NCBI RefSeq assembly: GCF_016862975.1
Contig: NZ_BONZ01000049.1
Location: 122,497-186,496, forward strand
DNA: 64,000 nt
DNA from: Rugosimonospora africana
GTDB lineage: Bacteria > Actinomycetota > Actinomycetes > Mycobacteriales > Micromonosporaceae
Direction: 5' to 3'
A model generated the notes under the pieces. It searched no databases and was not told the DNA's origin. It saw only the letters and a list, made by a program, of their open reading frames with translations. Made by a program: the position numbers and the translations under genes. Below, piece after piece: positions 1 through 9,075 of this stretch (position 1 is the first letter of the stretch; each line of letters starts with the position of its first letter).

Positions 1-1736
1 CCGACCGCCTCCTTGTAGGAGAGGAACAGCTCGCGGTCGACCGGGGTGTAGTTCTGCCCGTGCGGCGAATAGATCTTCGCGGTCGGGAACAGCGAGTCCA
101 TGCCGAAGGTGCGCGCCTCGTCCGGGATGATCGGCACCCAGCGCTTGCCGAACTCCTTGTCCTTCATCAGGTCCTTGAGTAACCGGACGAAGGCCATGGT
201 GGTGGCGATCTTCTGCTTGCCGGAGCCCTTCTTGACGTCGGCGTACGCCGCCTTGGCCGGCAGGTTGATCGCGGGCGTCGTGGTCCGCCGGGTCGGCAGG
301 TACCCGCCGAGGGCGTGGCGCCGCTCGTGCAGGTACTGGATCTCGTCGGACTTCTCACCCGGGTGGAAGTACGGCGGCAGGTACGGGTTCTCCTCCAGCG
401 CCGAGTCCGGGATGTCCAGGTACAGCCGGTCCCGGAAGCCCTTGAGGTCGTCCAGGGTCAGCTTCTTCATCTGGTGGGTCGCGTTGCGGCCCTCGAAGTG
501 CGAGCCGAGCGTCCAGCCCTTGACCGTCTTCGCCAGGATCACCGTCGGCTGCCCGGTGTGCTCGACCGCGGCCTTGTACGCCGCGTAGAGCTTGCGGTAG
601 TCGTGCCCGCCCCGCTTGAGGTTCCAGATCTCGTCGTCGCTCAGGTGCTCGACCATCTTGCGGGTACGCGGGTCACGGCCGAAGAAGTGCTCGCGGACGT
701 ACGCGCCGGACTCCGCCTTGTAGGTCTGGTAGTCGCCGTCGGGCGTCACGTTCATCAGGTTGACCAGCGCGCCATCGGTGTCGGCGGCCAGCAGCGGGTC
801 CCACTCGCGACCCCAGACCACCTTGATGACGTTCCAGCCGGCGCCACGGAAGAACGCCTCGAGCTGCTGGATGATCTTCCCGTTACCGCGTACCGGACCG
901 TCCAGGCGCTGGAGGTTGCAGTTGATCACGAACGTGAGGTTGTCCAACTCCTCGCGGGCGGCCAGGCCGATCGCGCCGAGCGACTCGGGCTCGTCCATCT
1001 CACCGTCGCCGAGGAACGCCCACACGTGCTGCTGCGAGGTGTCCTTGATCCCGCGGTTGTGCAGGTACCGGTTGAACCGGGCCTGGTAGATCGCGTTGAT
1101 GCCGCCGAGGCCCATCGACACCGTCGGGAACTCCCAGAAGTCCGGCATCAGGCGCGGGTGCGGGTACGACGGCAGGCCGCCGCCGACGTGCGACAGCTCC
1201 TGGCGGAACCCGTCGAGCTGCTGCTCGGAGAGGCGGCCCTCGAGGTATGCCCGGGCGTACATGCCGGGGGAGCCGTGCCCCTGGAAGAACAGCTGGTCGC
1301 CGCCGCCCGGGTGGCTCTTGCCGCGGAAGAAGTGGTTGAACCCGACCTCGTACAGGCTGGCCGACGAGGCGTACGTCGAGATGTGCCCGCCGACGCCGAT
1401 GCCCGGCCGCTGCGCCCGGTGCACCAGCATCGCGGCGTTCCACCGGATGTAGGCCCGGATCCTGCGCTCGACGTGCTCGTCGCCGGGGAACCACGGCTCC
1501 CGCTCGGGGGTGATGGTGTTGATGTAGTCCGTGGTGGTCAGCGGTGGGACACCGACCTGCCGTTCCCGGGCGCGTTCGAGGAGCCGCAGCATGATGTACC
1601 GGGCGCGCTTGGCCCCGCGCTCGTCGATCACGCCGTCGAGCGACTCGACCCACTCGGTTGTTTCCTCTGGGTCGATGTCCGGCAGCTGGCTGGGTAGGCC
1701 GTCGCTGATGACCGGACGCTTGCGTTCCGTGGCCAC
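1..1736 (-). CDS. aceE: Pyruvate dehydrogenase E1, homodimeric type (N-terminal 578 residues; runs off the window)
   Basis: E1 of the pyruvate dehydrogenase complex, the thiamine-diphosphate enzyme that decarboxylates pyruvate and acetylates E2 lipoyl groups in the cytoplasm. The reading frame opens at a GTG (1736-1734) preceded by AGAAGGAA and begins [13 protein letters not shown]. Typical AceE blocks follow, including [21 protein letters not shown], the [14 protein letters not shown] segment and the TPP/Mg region [12 protein letters not shown] with a downstream NCN. The family is about 900 residues, so roughly the last third lies before position 1. AceE, DUF3052 and an AhpE-type peroxiredoxin are neighbours in other actinobacteria such as Mycobacterium; here yjbQ, a cellulase, MarR and a second E1 enzyme separate them. 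Divergently transcribed from yjbQ over 126 bp. Confidence 0.96.
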   Translation of the reverse strand, partial: MATERKRPVISDGLPSQLPDIDPEETTEWVESLDGVIDERGAKRARYIMLRLLERARERQVGVPPLTTTDYINTITPEREPWFPGDEHVERRIRAYIRWNAAMLVHRAQRPGIGVGGHISTYASSASLYEVGFNHFFRGKSHPGGGDQLFFQGHGSPGMYARAYLEGRLSEQQLDGFRQELSHVGGGLPSYPHPRLMPDFWEFPTVSMGLGGINAIYQARFNRYLHNRGIKDTSQQHVWAFLGDGEMDEPESLGAIGLAAREELDNLTFVINCNLQRLDGPVRGNGKIIQQLEAFFRGAGWNVIKVVWGREWDPLLAADTDGALVNLMNVTPDGDYQTYKAESGAYVREHFFGRDPRTRKMVEHLSDDEIWNLKRGGHDYRKLYAAYKAAVEHTGQPTVILAKTVKGWTLGSHFEGRNATHQMKKLTLDDLKGFRDRLYLDIPDSALEENPYLPPYFHPGEKSDEIQYLHERRHALGGYLPTRRTTTPAINLPAKAAYADVKKGSGKQKIATTMAFVRLLKDLMKDKEFGKRWVPIIPDEARTFGMDSLFPTAKIYSPHGQNYTPVDRELFLSYKEAV

Positions 1737-1862
1737 AGGCGTTCCTTCTCGACGTGGTTAATGGTTCCTCAGGTTAATCCTGCCCGCCGAGGGGTACCGC
1801 CGTCACGCCGAAGGGGGCACAACTGTCACACGCGACACATACCGGCCGGTAACCTTCGTCTC

Positions 1863-2267
1863 ATGCGATCCGAAGTGATCACCGTGAGGACCGGGAACCG
1901 GCCGGCCGTTCGGGACATTACCGCCGAGGCGTCCGACTTCGTCAACGGGCAGGGCGATGGGCTGTTGCACGTGTTCGTCCCGCACGCGACGGCCGGGGTC
2001 GCCTTGATTGAGACGGGATCGGGCTCGGACGACGACCTGTTGCGGGCGATCGACGACCTGCTGCCGGCCGACGACCGCTGGCGGCACCGGCACGGCTCGC
2101 CGGGGCACGGGCGCGACCACGTGCTGCCGGCGTTCGTCCCGCCGTACGCGACGGTGCCGGTGCTCGACGGCCGGCTGGCGCTGGGTACCTGGCAGTCGAT
2201 CTGTCTGGTCGACCCGAACGGCGACAACCCGACCCGCGAGGTCCGGCTGTCCTTCCTGCCCGGCTGA
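1863..2267 (+). CDS. YjbQ/UPF0047 family protein
   Basis: A 134-residue protein of the YjbQ family, annotated in some genomes as a secondary thiamine-phosphate synthase; the physiological role is not settled. The match is clear from HATAGVALIETG near the middle, GHGRDHVLPAFVPPYA and the closing DGRLALGTWQSICLVD block, and the length is normal. I place the start at ATG 1863 (MRSEVITV), where homology begins; longer in-frame starts would add a low-complexity arginine/proline leader. It is divergent from aceE and convergent with the cellulase. The 123-bp gap downstream holds two GC-rich direct repeats (around 2287 and 2330) that may form hairpins but have no T-tract. Confidence 0.88.
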   Translation: MRSEVITVRTGNRPAVRDITAEASDFVNGQGDGLLHVFVPHATAGVALIETGSGSDDDLLRAIDDLLPADDRWRHRHGSPGHGRDHVLPAFVPPYATVPVLDGRLALGTWQSICLVDPNGDNPTREVRLSFLPG

Positions 2268-2390
2268 CGCGCCCCCGGCCGGCAAGGGCACCGCGGCCGG
2301 CCCCGGAGCGTCCCGCCGAGGGCGCCGCGGCCGGTCCCGGAGGAAGGACCGCCCGCGGCACCTGCTGGAAGCGGCACCAGCGTGGGTTGG

Positions 2391-3935
2391 TCAGTTGCTG
2401 ACCGACGCCAGGTGATCCTTGAGGCCCTGGCCGAACGCGGTCGCCGTGCCGTTGTAGTCGGAGATCAGGGACGGCCCGGACGAGCAGTCCCAGTTGTTCC
2501 AGGTCCAGCCGAGGTACCCGACGTTGTGCGAGTCGCCCCAGTTCATCAGGGTGTCGATGAAGCCGTGCGAGCAGTCGTTCTCGCCGATCTCGGACAGGGT
2601 CAGCGGCACCTGGGCCGCCACCGGACCGAGTTGGCTGTCGAAGCAGGACGTGTTGGAGCAGGTGTTGAAGTTGTAGATGTGCGCGAACGCGGCCAGGTTG
2701 CCGGTCGGGTCCGTGGGCTTGTACTGCAGCCACTGGGTCAGGTCGTTGGAGTACGCCAGGCCGCCGATGAGCACCACGTTCGTGTTGCCGGTCGCCCGTA
2801 CCGCGTTGAGCAGCGTCTGGAAGCCGGCCACCTGGTACGTGATGCCCGGGCAGGTGCCGCCGTCCCGCCAGCACGTCCAGCCGGCGGTCTCACTGCTGCC
2901 GCTGGCCCGCTCCGGGTACGGCTCGTTGAACAGGTCGAAGACCACCCGGTTGTCCTTGAACGCGTTGGCCACGCCCGTCCAGAACGACGGTGCGTACTGC
3001 GCGTCTGGCATCGGCTTCTGGCAGGTCGCCTTCACGTCGGAGCAGCCGGACGAGGGGCCGGTGTAGAGACCGTAGTTCCAGTGCATCTCCAGGATCGGTG
3101 TGATCCCGCTGGACAGCAGGATGCTCACGTAGTCCTTGACCGCCTGCTGGTACGCCGCGCCGGTGGTGCCCCCGGACGGTACGTCGGACGTACCCACCCA
3201 GCACTCCTCGTTCAGCGGTACCCGCACCGCCCGGATCTTCCAGGTCCGCATCGCGGTGACCGATGCCTGGTCCATCGGGCCGTCCCAGGTGCCCCGCCCC
3301 TGGATGCAGGCGAACTCGCCACCGGAGCGGTTCACGCCGAGCAGCCGGTAGGTCGCCCCGGTCGAGGTGACCAGCTTGTTGCCGGACACGTGCAGCGAGG
3401 GGGCGCCGCTGGGCGGCGGGTTGCCGGTGGGCGACGTGCTCGGGGAACGGGTCGGGGTGCGGCTCGGGCTGCTGGTCGGGCTGGAGGTGCGCGACGGGCC
3501 GGTGGTCGGGCTGGTCGTGGTGACCGAGCCGGTGCAGGTCACCCCGTTGAGGGTGAAGGACGCCGGTACCGGGTTGCTGCCCGTCCAGTTGCCGTTGAAG
3601 CCGACCGCGATGTTGGCGCCCGTGCCAAGCGCGCCGTTGTAGCTCATGCTCGTGGCGGTGACGTGCGCGCCGCTCTGCGTGAAGGTGGCGTTCCAGCCCT
3701 GGGTGACCGTCTGCCCGGCCGAGAAGTCGAAGCCGAGGCTCCAGCTTGTCAGGGCGGAGCCGAGGTTGGTGATGGCGATGTTGCCGGTGAAGCCACCGGG
3801 CCACTGGCTCTGCACGGTGTAGTTGACCGAGCAGCCGGTGGCGGCCGCGGACGCCGGCATGGTCACCATCGCGAACGTGCCGGCGGCCATCGCCCCCGCC
3901 ACGCCGGCGGCGAGCAGGGTTCTGCGGTATTTCAT
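2391..3935 (-). CDS. Secreted endoglucanase: CBM2 - Ser/Thr/Pro linker - GH5 catalytic domain
   Basis: A 514-residue extracellular cellulase. Residues 1-31 are a signal peptide (MKYRRTLLAAGVAGAMA, ending ASA-A). Residues 33-138 form a family 2 cellulose-binding module bounded by Cys35 and Cys134. A Thr/Ser/Pro linker covers about 140-178, then a GH5 catalytic domain to the end. Expected catalytic residues are Glu338 (acid/base, FDLFNEPY) and Glu449 (nucleophile, LTLSEIGE), with the HWN motif near 285. The start is ATG 3935 with GAGGAG seven bases upstream; an upstream in-frame start is less likely. A near-perfect CebR-type operator lies 40 bp upstream, so cello-oligosaccharide induction is expected. 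Monocistronic by layout. Confidence 0.94.
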   Translation of the reverse strand: MKYRRTLLAAGVAGAMAAGTFAMVTMPASAAATGCSVNYTVQSQWPGGFTGNIAITNLGSALTSWSLGFDFSAGQTVTQGWNATFTQSGAHVTATSMSYNGALGTGANIAVGFNGNWTGSNPVPASFTLNGVTCTGSVTTTSPTTGPSRTSSPTSSPSRTPTRSPSTSPTGNPPPSGAPSLHVSGNKLVTSTGATYRLLGVNRSGGEFACIQGRGTWDGPMDQASVTAMRTWKIRAVRVPLNEECWVGTSDVPSGGTTGAAYQQAVKDYVSILLSSGITPILEMHWNYGLYTGPSSGCSDVKATCQKPMPDAQYAPSFWTGVANAFKDNRVVFDLFNEPYPERASGSSETAGWTCWRDGGTCPGITYQVAGFQTLLNAVRATGNTNVVLIGGLAYSNDLTQWLQYKPTDPTGNLAAFAHIYNFNTCSNTSCFDSQLGPVAAQVPLTLSEIGENDCSHGFIDTLMNWGDSHNVGYLGWTWNNWDCSSGPSLISDYNGTATAFGQGLKDHLASVSN

Positions 3936-3974
3936 CGAATCTCCTCTATCGGGACGCACTGAGGCGATCTTCGA

Positions 3975-3988
3975 TGGAAGCGCTCCCA
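3975..3988. promoter_or_regulatory. CebR-type (LacI family) operator upstream of the cellulase
   Basis: The sequence TGGAAGCGCTCCCA differs at one base from the 14-bp palindrome TGGGAGCGCTCCCA, the known CebR box that represses cellulose/cello-oligosaccharide genes in streptomycetes and relatives. It lies 39-53 bp upstream of the cellulase start, where a repressor would block transcription. No CebR gene is in this window. Confidence 0.75.
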
Positions 3989-4082
3989 CGGATAGTCCGC
4001 GCTTACCTGTGTTAAGTCAAGGCCGCATGTACCAAGTCAGGGGCGAAGCGGAGCGGCTGGCCGGCGGCTCAGGTTCGATAGC

Positions 4083-4556
4083 ATGAGCCGGATGCCACGT
4101 CCGCCCGCTCCGCCCGCCAGCGCGGCCGCCGCCCGCCGGTCGCTGGCCACCGAGTCGGCGCAGCTCCTGCTCACCATCGGCACCGCGCTGCGGCAGCGGA
4201 TGGAGGCGCAGTGCTTGCGGCTGGGCCTGAGCCCGGCGGTGGCCCGGGCTCTGTTCGAACTCGACGCGCAGCGCCCGCTGCCGGCCCGTGACCTGGCCGA
4301 ACGTCTCGCCTGCGACCGGTCCAACGTGGTCGGCCTGGTCGACAAGCTGGAAGAGGCCGGCCTCGTGCGGCGGCAGGTCGACCCGGCCGATCGCCGGGTC
4401 AAGACGCTCGTGGTCACCGACGCCGGCCGGCATACTCAGGCCGAGTTGCGCCGGCTGATGGACGAGTGTGGCATACCGCTCGATGGATCCGACCTCACCG
4501 GCACCGAGCTGGGCGTTCTCCGGGACCTCTGCGCACGACTCGCCGTGACGTTGTAA
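4083..4556 (+). CDS. MarR family transcriptional regulator
   Basis: A 157-residue winged-helix repressor. The MarR core runs from about residue 25 to 150: a dimerisation helix, the recognition region LAERLACDRSNVVGLVDKLEEAGLVRR and the wing DPADRRVKTLVVT with the usual DxRxK-like hairpin. A short Pro/Ala-rich N-terminus precedes it. The next gene, encoding a fused E1 enzyme, starts 4 bp after its stop on the same strand, so the two are probably co-transcribed and MarR may control that enzyme. The ligand is unknown. Confidence 0.88.
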   Translation: MSRMPRPPAPPASAAAARRSLATESAQLLLTIGTALRQRMEAQCLRLGLSPAVARALFELDAQRPLPARDLAERLACDRSNVVGLVDKLEEAGLVRRQVDPADRRVKTLVVTDAGRHTQAELRRLMDECGIPLDGSDLTGTELGVLRDLCARLAVTL

Positions 4557-4559
4557 CGC

Positions 4560-6851
4560 GTGAGTGGCAATCGGCGCCCGGCGTCGGTAATGCTGTCGAG
4601 CGTGACCTCTCCTCAGGAACTCGACGAGCGGTTCCGCACCGCACTCGGCGAGCTGGCCACGCCGGAGCGGCGGCGCGATCCGGACGAGCCGATCCGGGAT
4701 GACACCCGGCTCACCGGTGCCCAGGCGTCGCGGCTGTTCGACGCCCAGGTGACCAGCCGGCACCTGGACCTCGCCGCCCGCTGGCTGCGCGGCTTCGGCG
4801 AGGGGTACTACACGATCGGTTCCGCCGGTCACGAGGGCAACGCGGCGGTCGCGGCCGCGCTGCGCCCGACCGACCCGGCGCTGCTGCACTACCGCTCGGG
4901 CGGCTTCTACACGGCCCGGGCCGCTCAGGTGCCAGGCTCCGACCCGGCCCGCGACGTGCTGCGCGGCCTGATCGCCTCGGCCAGCGAGCCGATCGCCGGC
5001 GGCCGGCACAAGGTCTTCGGCAACGCCGAGCTGGACATCATCCCGACCACCTCGACCATCGCCTCACACCTGCCCCGGGCGATCGGCCTCGGGTTCGCCA
5101 TCGAGCGGGCCCGCCGGCTCAGCATCGAACCGCCCTGGCCGGGCGACGCGGTGGCGGTCTGCTCGTTCGGCGACGCGTCCGTGAACCACGCCAGCGCGAC
5201 CGCCGCGTTCAACACCGCCGGCTGGTGCGAGCACGTCGGCCTGCGCCTGCCGGTGCTGTTCGTGTGCGAGGACAACCGGCTGGGGATCTCGGTCCGCTCG
5301 CCGAACGGCTGGGTCGCCGCGGCGCTGTCGTCCCGGCCTGGTTTGCGGTACCTGGCGGCGGACGGCTGCGACCTGCCGGCCGCGTACGACGCGGCGGCCG
5401 AGGCGGTGGCCTGGGTGCGCCGGCACCGGCGTCCGGCGATCCTGCACCTGTCGACGGTACGGCTGATGGGGCACGCCGGCGCGGACGCCGAGATGGGCTA
5501 CCGGATGCCCGCCGAACTGGCCCGTGACCTGGAACGCGATCCGCTGATCGCGACCGCGAGGCTGCTCGTGGACGCCGGCGTCGCCACCCCGGCCGAGATC
5601 CTGGCCCAGTACGACGAGGTCGGCTGGCGGATCCGCAAGACCGCCGAGGAGGTACTGGACGAGCCGAAGCTGGCCAGCGCCACCGAGGTGGTCGCCCCGC
5701 TGGCACCACGCCGGCCGGCCCGGGTCGCCCAGGCGGTCGTCGACGCGGCGGCTGCCGCCGCCGATGGCGCGTCGTCCGGCCGGGCGTCCGCGTTCGCCGG
5801 CCGGCTGCCCGAGGACCTGGGTCCGCTCACGCTGGCCCAGGCGATCAACGCGACCCTGACCGACGCGCTGGTCAGCTGGCCGCAGGCGCTGATCTTCGGC
5901 GAGGACGTGGCGGTCAAGGGCGGCGTGTACGGCGTGACGAAGGGCCTGCGCGACCGGTTCGGGGCCGGCCGGGTGTTCGACACCCTGCTCGACGAGACGT
6001 CGATCCTCGGGTTCGGGCTGGGCGCGGGGCTGGCCGGGCTGCTGCCGATACCGGAGATCCAGTACCTGGCGTACCTGCACAACGCCGAGGACCAACTGCG
6101 CGGCGAGGCGGCCACGATGTCGTTCTTCTCCGCCGGGGCGTACCGGAACCCGATGGTCGTCCGCATCGCCGGCCTGGCGTACCAGGAGGGGTTCGGCGGG
6201 CATTTCCACAACGACAACGCGGTGGCCGCCCTGCGGGACATCCCCGGCCTGGTGCTGGCCTGCCCGGCGCGCCCGGACGACGCCGCGGCCATGCTGCGCA
6301 CCTGCCTGGCCGCCGCCCTGGTCGACGGCAGCGTCTGCGCGTTCCTGGAGCCGATCGCCCTCTACCACACCCGTGACCTGCACGCCGAGGGTGACGGCCA
6401 GTGGGCGGCCCGCTACCCGGCGCCGGCCGCCTGGGCCGACGAGCACGTCCCCATCGGCCGGGCCAGGGTCGACGTGATCGGGTCCGGGGAGGACCTGACG
6501 ATCGTGACCTTCGGCAACGGCGTACGGATGTCGCTGCGGGCCGCCGCGACCCTCGCGGCCAAGGGCATCGGCAGCCGGGTCGTTGATCTTCGCTGGCTGT
6601 CCCCGCTGCCGGTGGCCGACATCGTCCGGGAGGCGTCGGCGACCGGCCGGGTCCTGATCGTCGACGAGACCCGCCGCTCGGGCGGGGTGGGCGAGGGTGT
6701 GGTCGCCGCGCTGGTGGACCGCGGGTATGTGGGGGCCGCCCTCCGGGTGGCCTCCGTCGACTCTTTCGTCCCACTCGGCCCCGCTGCGGCATATGTCCTG
6801 GTCGGTGAGGACTCCATCCTTGAGGGGGCGAGCTGCCTCCTGGCCGGTTAG
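4560..6851 (+). CDS. 2-oxoacid dehydrogenase E1, fused alpha and beta subunits
   Basis: A 763-residue thiamine-diphosphate enzyme joining the alpha and beta chains of a heterotetrameric-type E1, probably for branched-chain or other 2-oxoacids rather than pyruvate. The alpha half (about 45-390) has the substrate channel segment GEGYYTIGSAGHEGNAAVA and the TPP motif beginning GDASVNHASA and ending CEDN. An Ala-rich linker follows at about 395-425. The beta half (about 430-763) has ALIFGEDVAVKGGVYGVTKG and the C-terminal DETRRSGGVGEGVVAAL. The first GTG (4560) is used here; an in-frame GTG at VTSPQEL, 14 codons later, is an equally good start. No E2 or E3 gene is adjacent. It follows MarR by 4 bp. 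Confidence 0.88.
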   Translation: MSGNRRPASVMLSSVTSPQELDERFRTALGELATPERRRDPDEPIRDDTRLTGAQASRLFDAQVTSRHLDLAARWLRGFGEGYYTIGSAGHEGNAAVAAALRPTDPALLHYRSGGFYTARAAQVPGSDPARDVLRGLIASASEPIAGGRHKVFGNAELDIIPTTSTIASHLPRAIGLGFAIERARRLSIEPPWPGDAVAVCSFGDASVNHASATAAFNTAGWCEHVGLRLPVLFVCEDNRLGISVRSPNGWVAAALSSRPGLRYLAADGCDLPAAYDAAAEAVAWVRRHRRPAILHLSTVRLMGHAGADAEMGYRMPAELARDLERDPLIATARLLVDAGVATPAEILAQYDEVGWRIRKTAEEVLDEPKLASATEVVAPLAPRRPARVAQAVVDAAAAAADGASSGRASAFAGRLPEDLGPLTLAQAINATLTDALVSWPQALIFGEDVAVKGGVYGVTKGLRDRFGAGRVFDTLLDETSILGFGLGAGLAGLLPIPEIQYLAYLHNAEDQLRGEAATMSFFSAGAYRNPMVVRIAGLAYQEGFGGHFHNDNAVAALRDIPGLVLACPARPDDAAAMLRTCLAAALVDGSVCAFLEPIALYHTRDLHAEGDGQWAARYPAPAAWADEHVPIGRARVDVIGSGEDLTIVTFGNGVRMSLRAAATLAAKGIGSRVVDLRWLSPLPVADIVREASATGRVLIVDETRRSGGVGEGVVAALVDRGYVGAALRVASVDSFVPLGPAAAYVLVGEDSILEGASCLLAG

Positions 6852-6970
6852 GCCGTATCTTTTGCGTTGGGTACGGTGCGCCACTTGCGCGGGGCGCTGC
6901 CTGAAGTGTGGACTACCCGCTATCGGCGTTTAGCCAGACGCCCGAGAATTAATAAAGGAGGCACGCGACA

Positions 6971-7408
6971 GTGAGCGCGACCGCTGGTCAGGCCGCCGAC
7001 GGCGTACGGAGCCTGGCGGACCGGTTCGGGATCGAGCCGGGGATGGTCGTTATGGAGATGGGGTACGACGATGACGTCGACGAAGATCTCCGCGACGCCC
7101 TGATCGACCGCTGCGGCGAGCTGGTCGACGAGGACACCGACGAGGTCGTCGACATCGTGCTGCTCTGGTGGCGCGATGGCGACGGGGACCTGGTCGACAC
7201 GCTCGTCGACGCGATCGCTCCGCTGGCCGACAATGGAGCCGTATGGCTGCTGACCCCCAAGGCCGGCAGGCCCGGGCACGTCGAACCCAGCGAGATCACC
7301 GAGTCCGCGCCGACGGCCGGACTCCAGCAAACATCGATCATCAGCGCGGGCAAGGACTGGAGCGGCGCCCGGCTGGTGGCACCTCGGGCGGCCCGTTCCA
7401 AGCGCTGA
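6971..7408 (+). CDS. DUF3052 family protein
   Basis: A 145-residue acidic cytoplasmic protein of unknown function, conserved across actinobacteria beside aceE and an AhpE-type peroxiredoxin (the Rv2239c position in Mycobacterium tuberculosis). Recognised by FGIEPGMVVMEMGYDDDVDEDLR and IVLLWWRDGDGDLVDTLVDA. The start is GTG 6971, preceded by a very strong AAAGGAGG. The 119-bp upstream gap is comparatively AT-rich just before the gene and probably holds its promoter. A hairpin follows the stop. Confidence 0.9.
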   Translation: MSATAGQAADGVRSLADRFGIEPGMVVMEMGYDDDVDEDLRDALIDRCGELVDEDTDEVVDIVLLWWRDGDGDLVDTLVDAIAPLADNGAVWLLTPKAGRPGHVEPSEITESAPTAGLQQTSIISAGKDWSGARLVAPRAARSKR

Positions 7409-7428
7409 ACCCCCACCCCCCGCGTCGG

Positions 7429-7452
7429 GGCGCGCCTGTCGACGGGCGCGCC
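7429..7452. terminator. Hairpin between DUF3052 and the peroxiredoxin
   Basis: GGCGCGCC at 7429 and again at 7445 form a 24-nt near-perfect palindrome with one G-T pair. There is no T-tract, so this could be a factor-dependent terminator, a processing hairpin or a protein site. Confidence 0.4.
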
Positions 7453-7500
7453 GCGATTCCCTTTGTCCGATTCTGATCACGCCTCACGAAGGAGCTGGAG

Positions 7501-7962
7501 ATGCCGATCGAGGTCGGCGCGGCCGCGCCGGACTTCCTGCTCAAGGATCAGAACAACCAGGACGTGCGGCTGTCGGACTTCCGTGGCGCGCGTAACGTGC
7601 TGGTGGTCTTCTACCCGCTCGCGTTCACCGGCACGTGCCAGGGCGAGCTATGCCAGGTCCGGGACCATCTGAGCGACTTCGTCAACGAGGACGTGCAGCT
7701 GTTGACGATCAGCGTGGACTCGCCATATGCGCACAAGGTCTGGGCGGACCGGGAGGGTTACGACTTTCCGCTGCTCGCGGACTTCTGGCCGCACGGGGCG
7801 GTGGCCCAGGCGTACGGGGTGTTCAACGAGGAGCGGGGCTTCGCCAACCGGGGTACGTTCCTGGTGGACCGGGAGGGCGTCGTCCGCTTCGCCGAGCTGA
7901 ACCACCCCGGCCAGGCACGCGATCAGGACGCCTGGCGAAAGGCCCTCTCACTATTGGCGTAA
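7501..7962 (+). CDS. AhpE/Bcp-type peroxiredoxin
   Basis: A 153-residue thiol peroxidase that reduces hydroperoxides in the cytoplasm. The thioredoxin-fold motif FYPLAFTGTCQGELCQ places the peroxidatic cysteine at Cys46. It is closest in sequence style to mycobacterial AhpE, a one-cysteine enzyme, but carries a second cysteine at +5 (Cys51), the spacing of the resolving cysteine in atypical two-cysteine Bcp. That makes an intramolecular disulfide possible. The start is ATG 7501 with GAAGGAG seven bases upstream. It follows DUF3052 as in other actinobacteria; the hairpin between them suggests partly separate expression. Confidence 0.92.
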   Translation: MPIEVGAAAPDFLLKDQNNQDVRLSDFRGARNVLVVFYPLAFTGTCQGELCQVRDHLSDFVNEDVQLLTISVDSPYAHKVWADREGYDFPLLADFWPHGAVAQAYGVFNEERGFANRGTFLVDREGVVRFAELNHPGQARDQDAWRKALSLLA

Positions 7963-7967
7963 CCGAT

Positions 7968-8075
7968 CCGACCAGTCTGGCTTGGCGTGTCTGACGCCGC
8001 GCCACGACCCAGACCAGTCGTCCGACCAGTCTGGCTTGGCGTGTCTGACGCCGCGCCACGACCCAGACCAGTCGT
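7968..8075. repeat. Two exact-length tandem copies (54 bp each) of dispersed repeat family 1
   Basis: Copies at 7968-8021 and 8022-8075 are essentially identical. Each starts CCGACCAGTCTGG and ends CCAGACCAGTCGT, so the ends form an imperfect inverted repeat (10 of 12 positions). The same unit occurs in the opposite orientation at 19681-19784 and as single copies near 53447 and 56030. This pair fills the gap between the peroxiredoxin stop and tRNA-Val. Confidence 0.85.
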
Positions 8076-8109
8076 GGGCGGGACACTGTAGACTCTCCGG
8101 GGTTCCCGG

Positions 8110-8181
8110 GGGCGCGTAGCTCAGCGGAAGAGCACTCGCCTTACAAGCGAGGGGTCGCTGGTTCGAACCCAGCCGTGCCCA
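8110..8181 (+). tRNA. tRNA-Val (anticodon UAC)
   Basis: A full cloverleaf: acceptor GGGCGCG pairs with CGTGCCC at 8174-8180, D-stem GCTC/GAGC, anticodon stem CTCGC/GCGAG around loop CTTACAA, and T-arm CTGGTTCGAACCCAG. The anticodon TAC reads valine codons. The discriminator is A at 8181 and CCA is not encoded. Confidence 0.96.
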
Positions 8182-8197
8182 CCCCGTCAGACCAGGC

Positions 8198-8231
8198 CGA
8201 GGGCCTCCCCGCAAGATCGGGGAGGCCCTCG
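8198..8231 (+). terminator. Terminator hairpin after tRNA-Val
   Basis: A perfect 14-bp stem (8198-8211 with 8218-8231) around the loop CAAGAT starts 17 bp after the tRNA. It lacks a T-run, as is common in high-GC actinobacterial terminators. Confidence 0.75.
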
Positions 8232-8304
8232 TGCTTGCGGTACGCCCGAGGGAGAAGCCGGTCGCGGGGCGGCGCGGGCCCGGCCGACCCGGTACGGTCC
8301 CCGC

Positions 8305-9024
8305 ATGGCAGATGATCAATTCGCCGCGGACCTGCTGGCGGCCGGCTCGGAGGCGCTGATCGAGGCGGCATACCGGACCGCTGATTACGCCGGCGCCCGG
8401 GCCGCTCTGGCGGCGGCCCGTGACGCGGCCGTACGGGACGGCAACCGGGCTGCCGAGGCGGCGGCGCTCGATCGGCTGGGCTGGCTGATGCACTTCGAGG
8501 CGCTGGACCGTGGCGTCGACGCGACGTTCGCCGAGGACGAGGAGGCACTGTTCCAGCGAGCGCTGGAGATCCGGCGGGAGATCGGCGACCTGGGCGGGTC
8601 GGCCGGTTCGCTGTTCGGGGTCGGGCTCGTTCATCAGGTACTGCGCGGGGACTGGGACACGGCGATGCCGTACTTCTGGGACGCGCTGGCGCTCGGCGAT
8701 CACGCGGATCTGCTGAGCCGGTCGGAGATCCACCGGCACGTCGGCTTCTACTACCTGGTCAGGGACGTCCAGCTAGAGAAGGCGATCGAGTACCTGCAGA
8801 CCTCGCTTTACCTGCGCGAGGCGCACGGCGACCCGCGATGGACGTACAGCGGCCTGCTCGCGCTCGGGGAGGCGGAGGTCGAGGCGGGACGGCGTGCCGA
8901 GGGCCTCGCGCACCTGCGGGATGCGGTGCGTATGGCACGGGAGGCCGGGATTCGGGCGGATCGCGTCAGTCGGGCCGAACAAGCGCTTCAGCAGGCCGAA
9001 GCGGGAGTGACGCCCAGCTCGTGA
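8305..9024 (+). CDS. Tetratricopeptide-repeat protein
   Basis: A 239-residue all-helical protein with no signal peptide. It shows several TPR-like helix pairs, for example AALDRLGWLMHFEALDRG, the stretch from EALFQRALEIRREIGDLGG, and AIEYLQTSLYLREAHGD with repeated Leu/Ala spacing. TPRs bind protein partners, but none is indicated here. Starts at ATG 8305, about 70 bp after the tRNA terminator. The MmyB-type regulator follows 51 bp later on the same strand and may be co-transcribed. Confidence 0.75.
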   Translation: MADDQFAADLLAAGSEALIEAAYRTADYAGARAALAAARDAAVRDGNRAAEAAALDRLGWLMHFEALDRGVDATFAEDEEALFQRALEIRREIGDLGGSAGSLFGVGLVHQVLRGDWDTAMPYFWDALALGDHADLLSRSEIHRHVGFYYLVRDVQLEKAIEYLQTSLYLREAHGDPRWTYSGLLALGEAEVEAGRRAEGLAHLRDAVRMAREAGIRADRVSRAEQALQQAEAGVTPSS

Positions 9025-9075
9025 GCTGCGCCTTAAGCGCTGGCCGAAGGCCCGACGCCGCCGGAGAATGGTCCG

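Noticed and set aside
315..1697. Long plus-strand open frame opposite aceE
   Set aside because: Composition is Val/Arg/Leu shadow sequence of a clearly conserved minus-strand gene; such antisense frames are normal in high-GC DNA.
5064..6884. Long minus-strand open frame opposite the fused E1 gene
   Set aside because: Only a complementary shadow of a well-supported enzyme gene; no ribosome site or family pattern.
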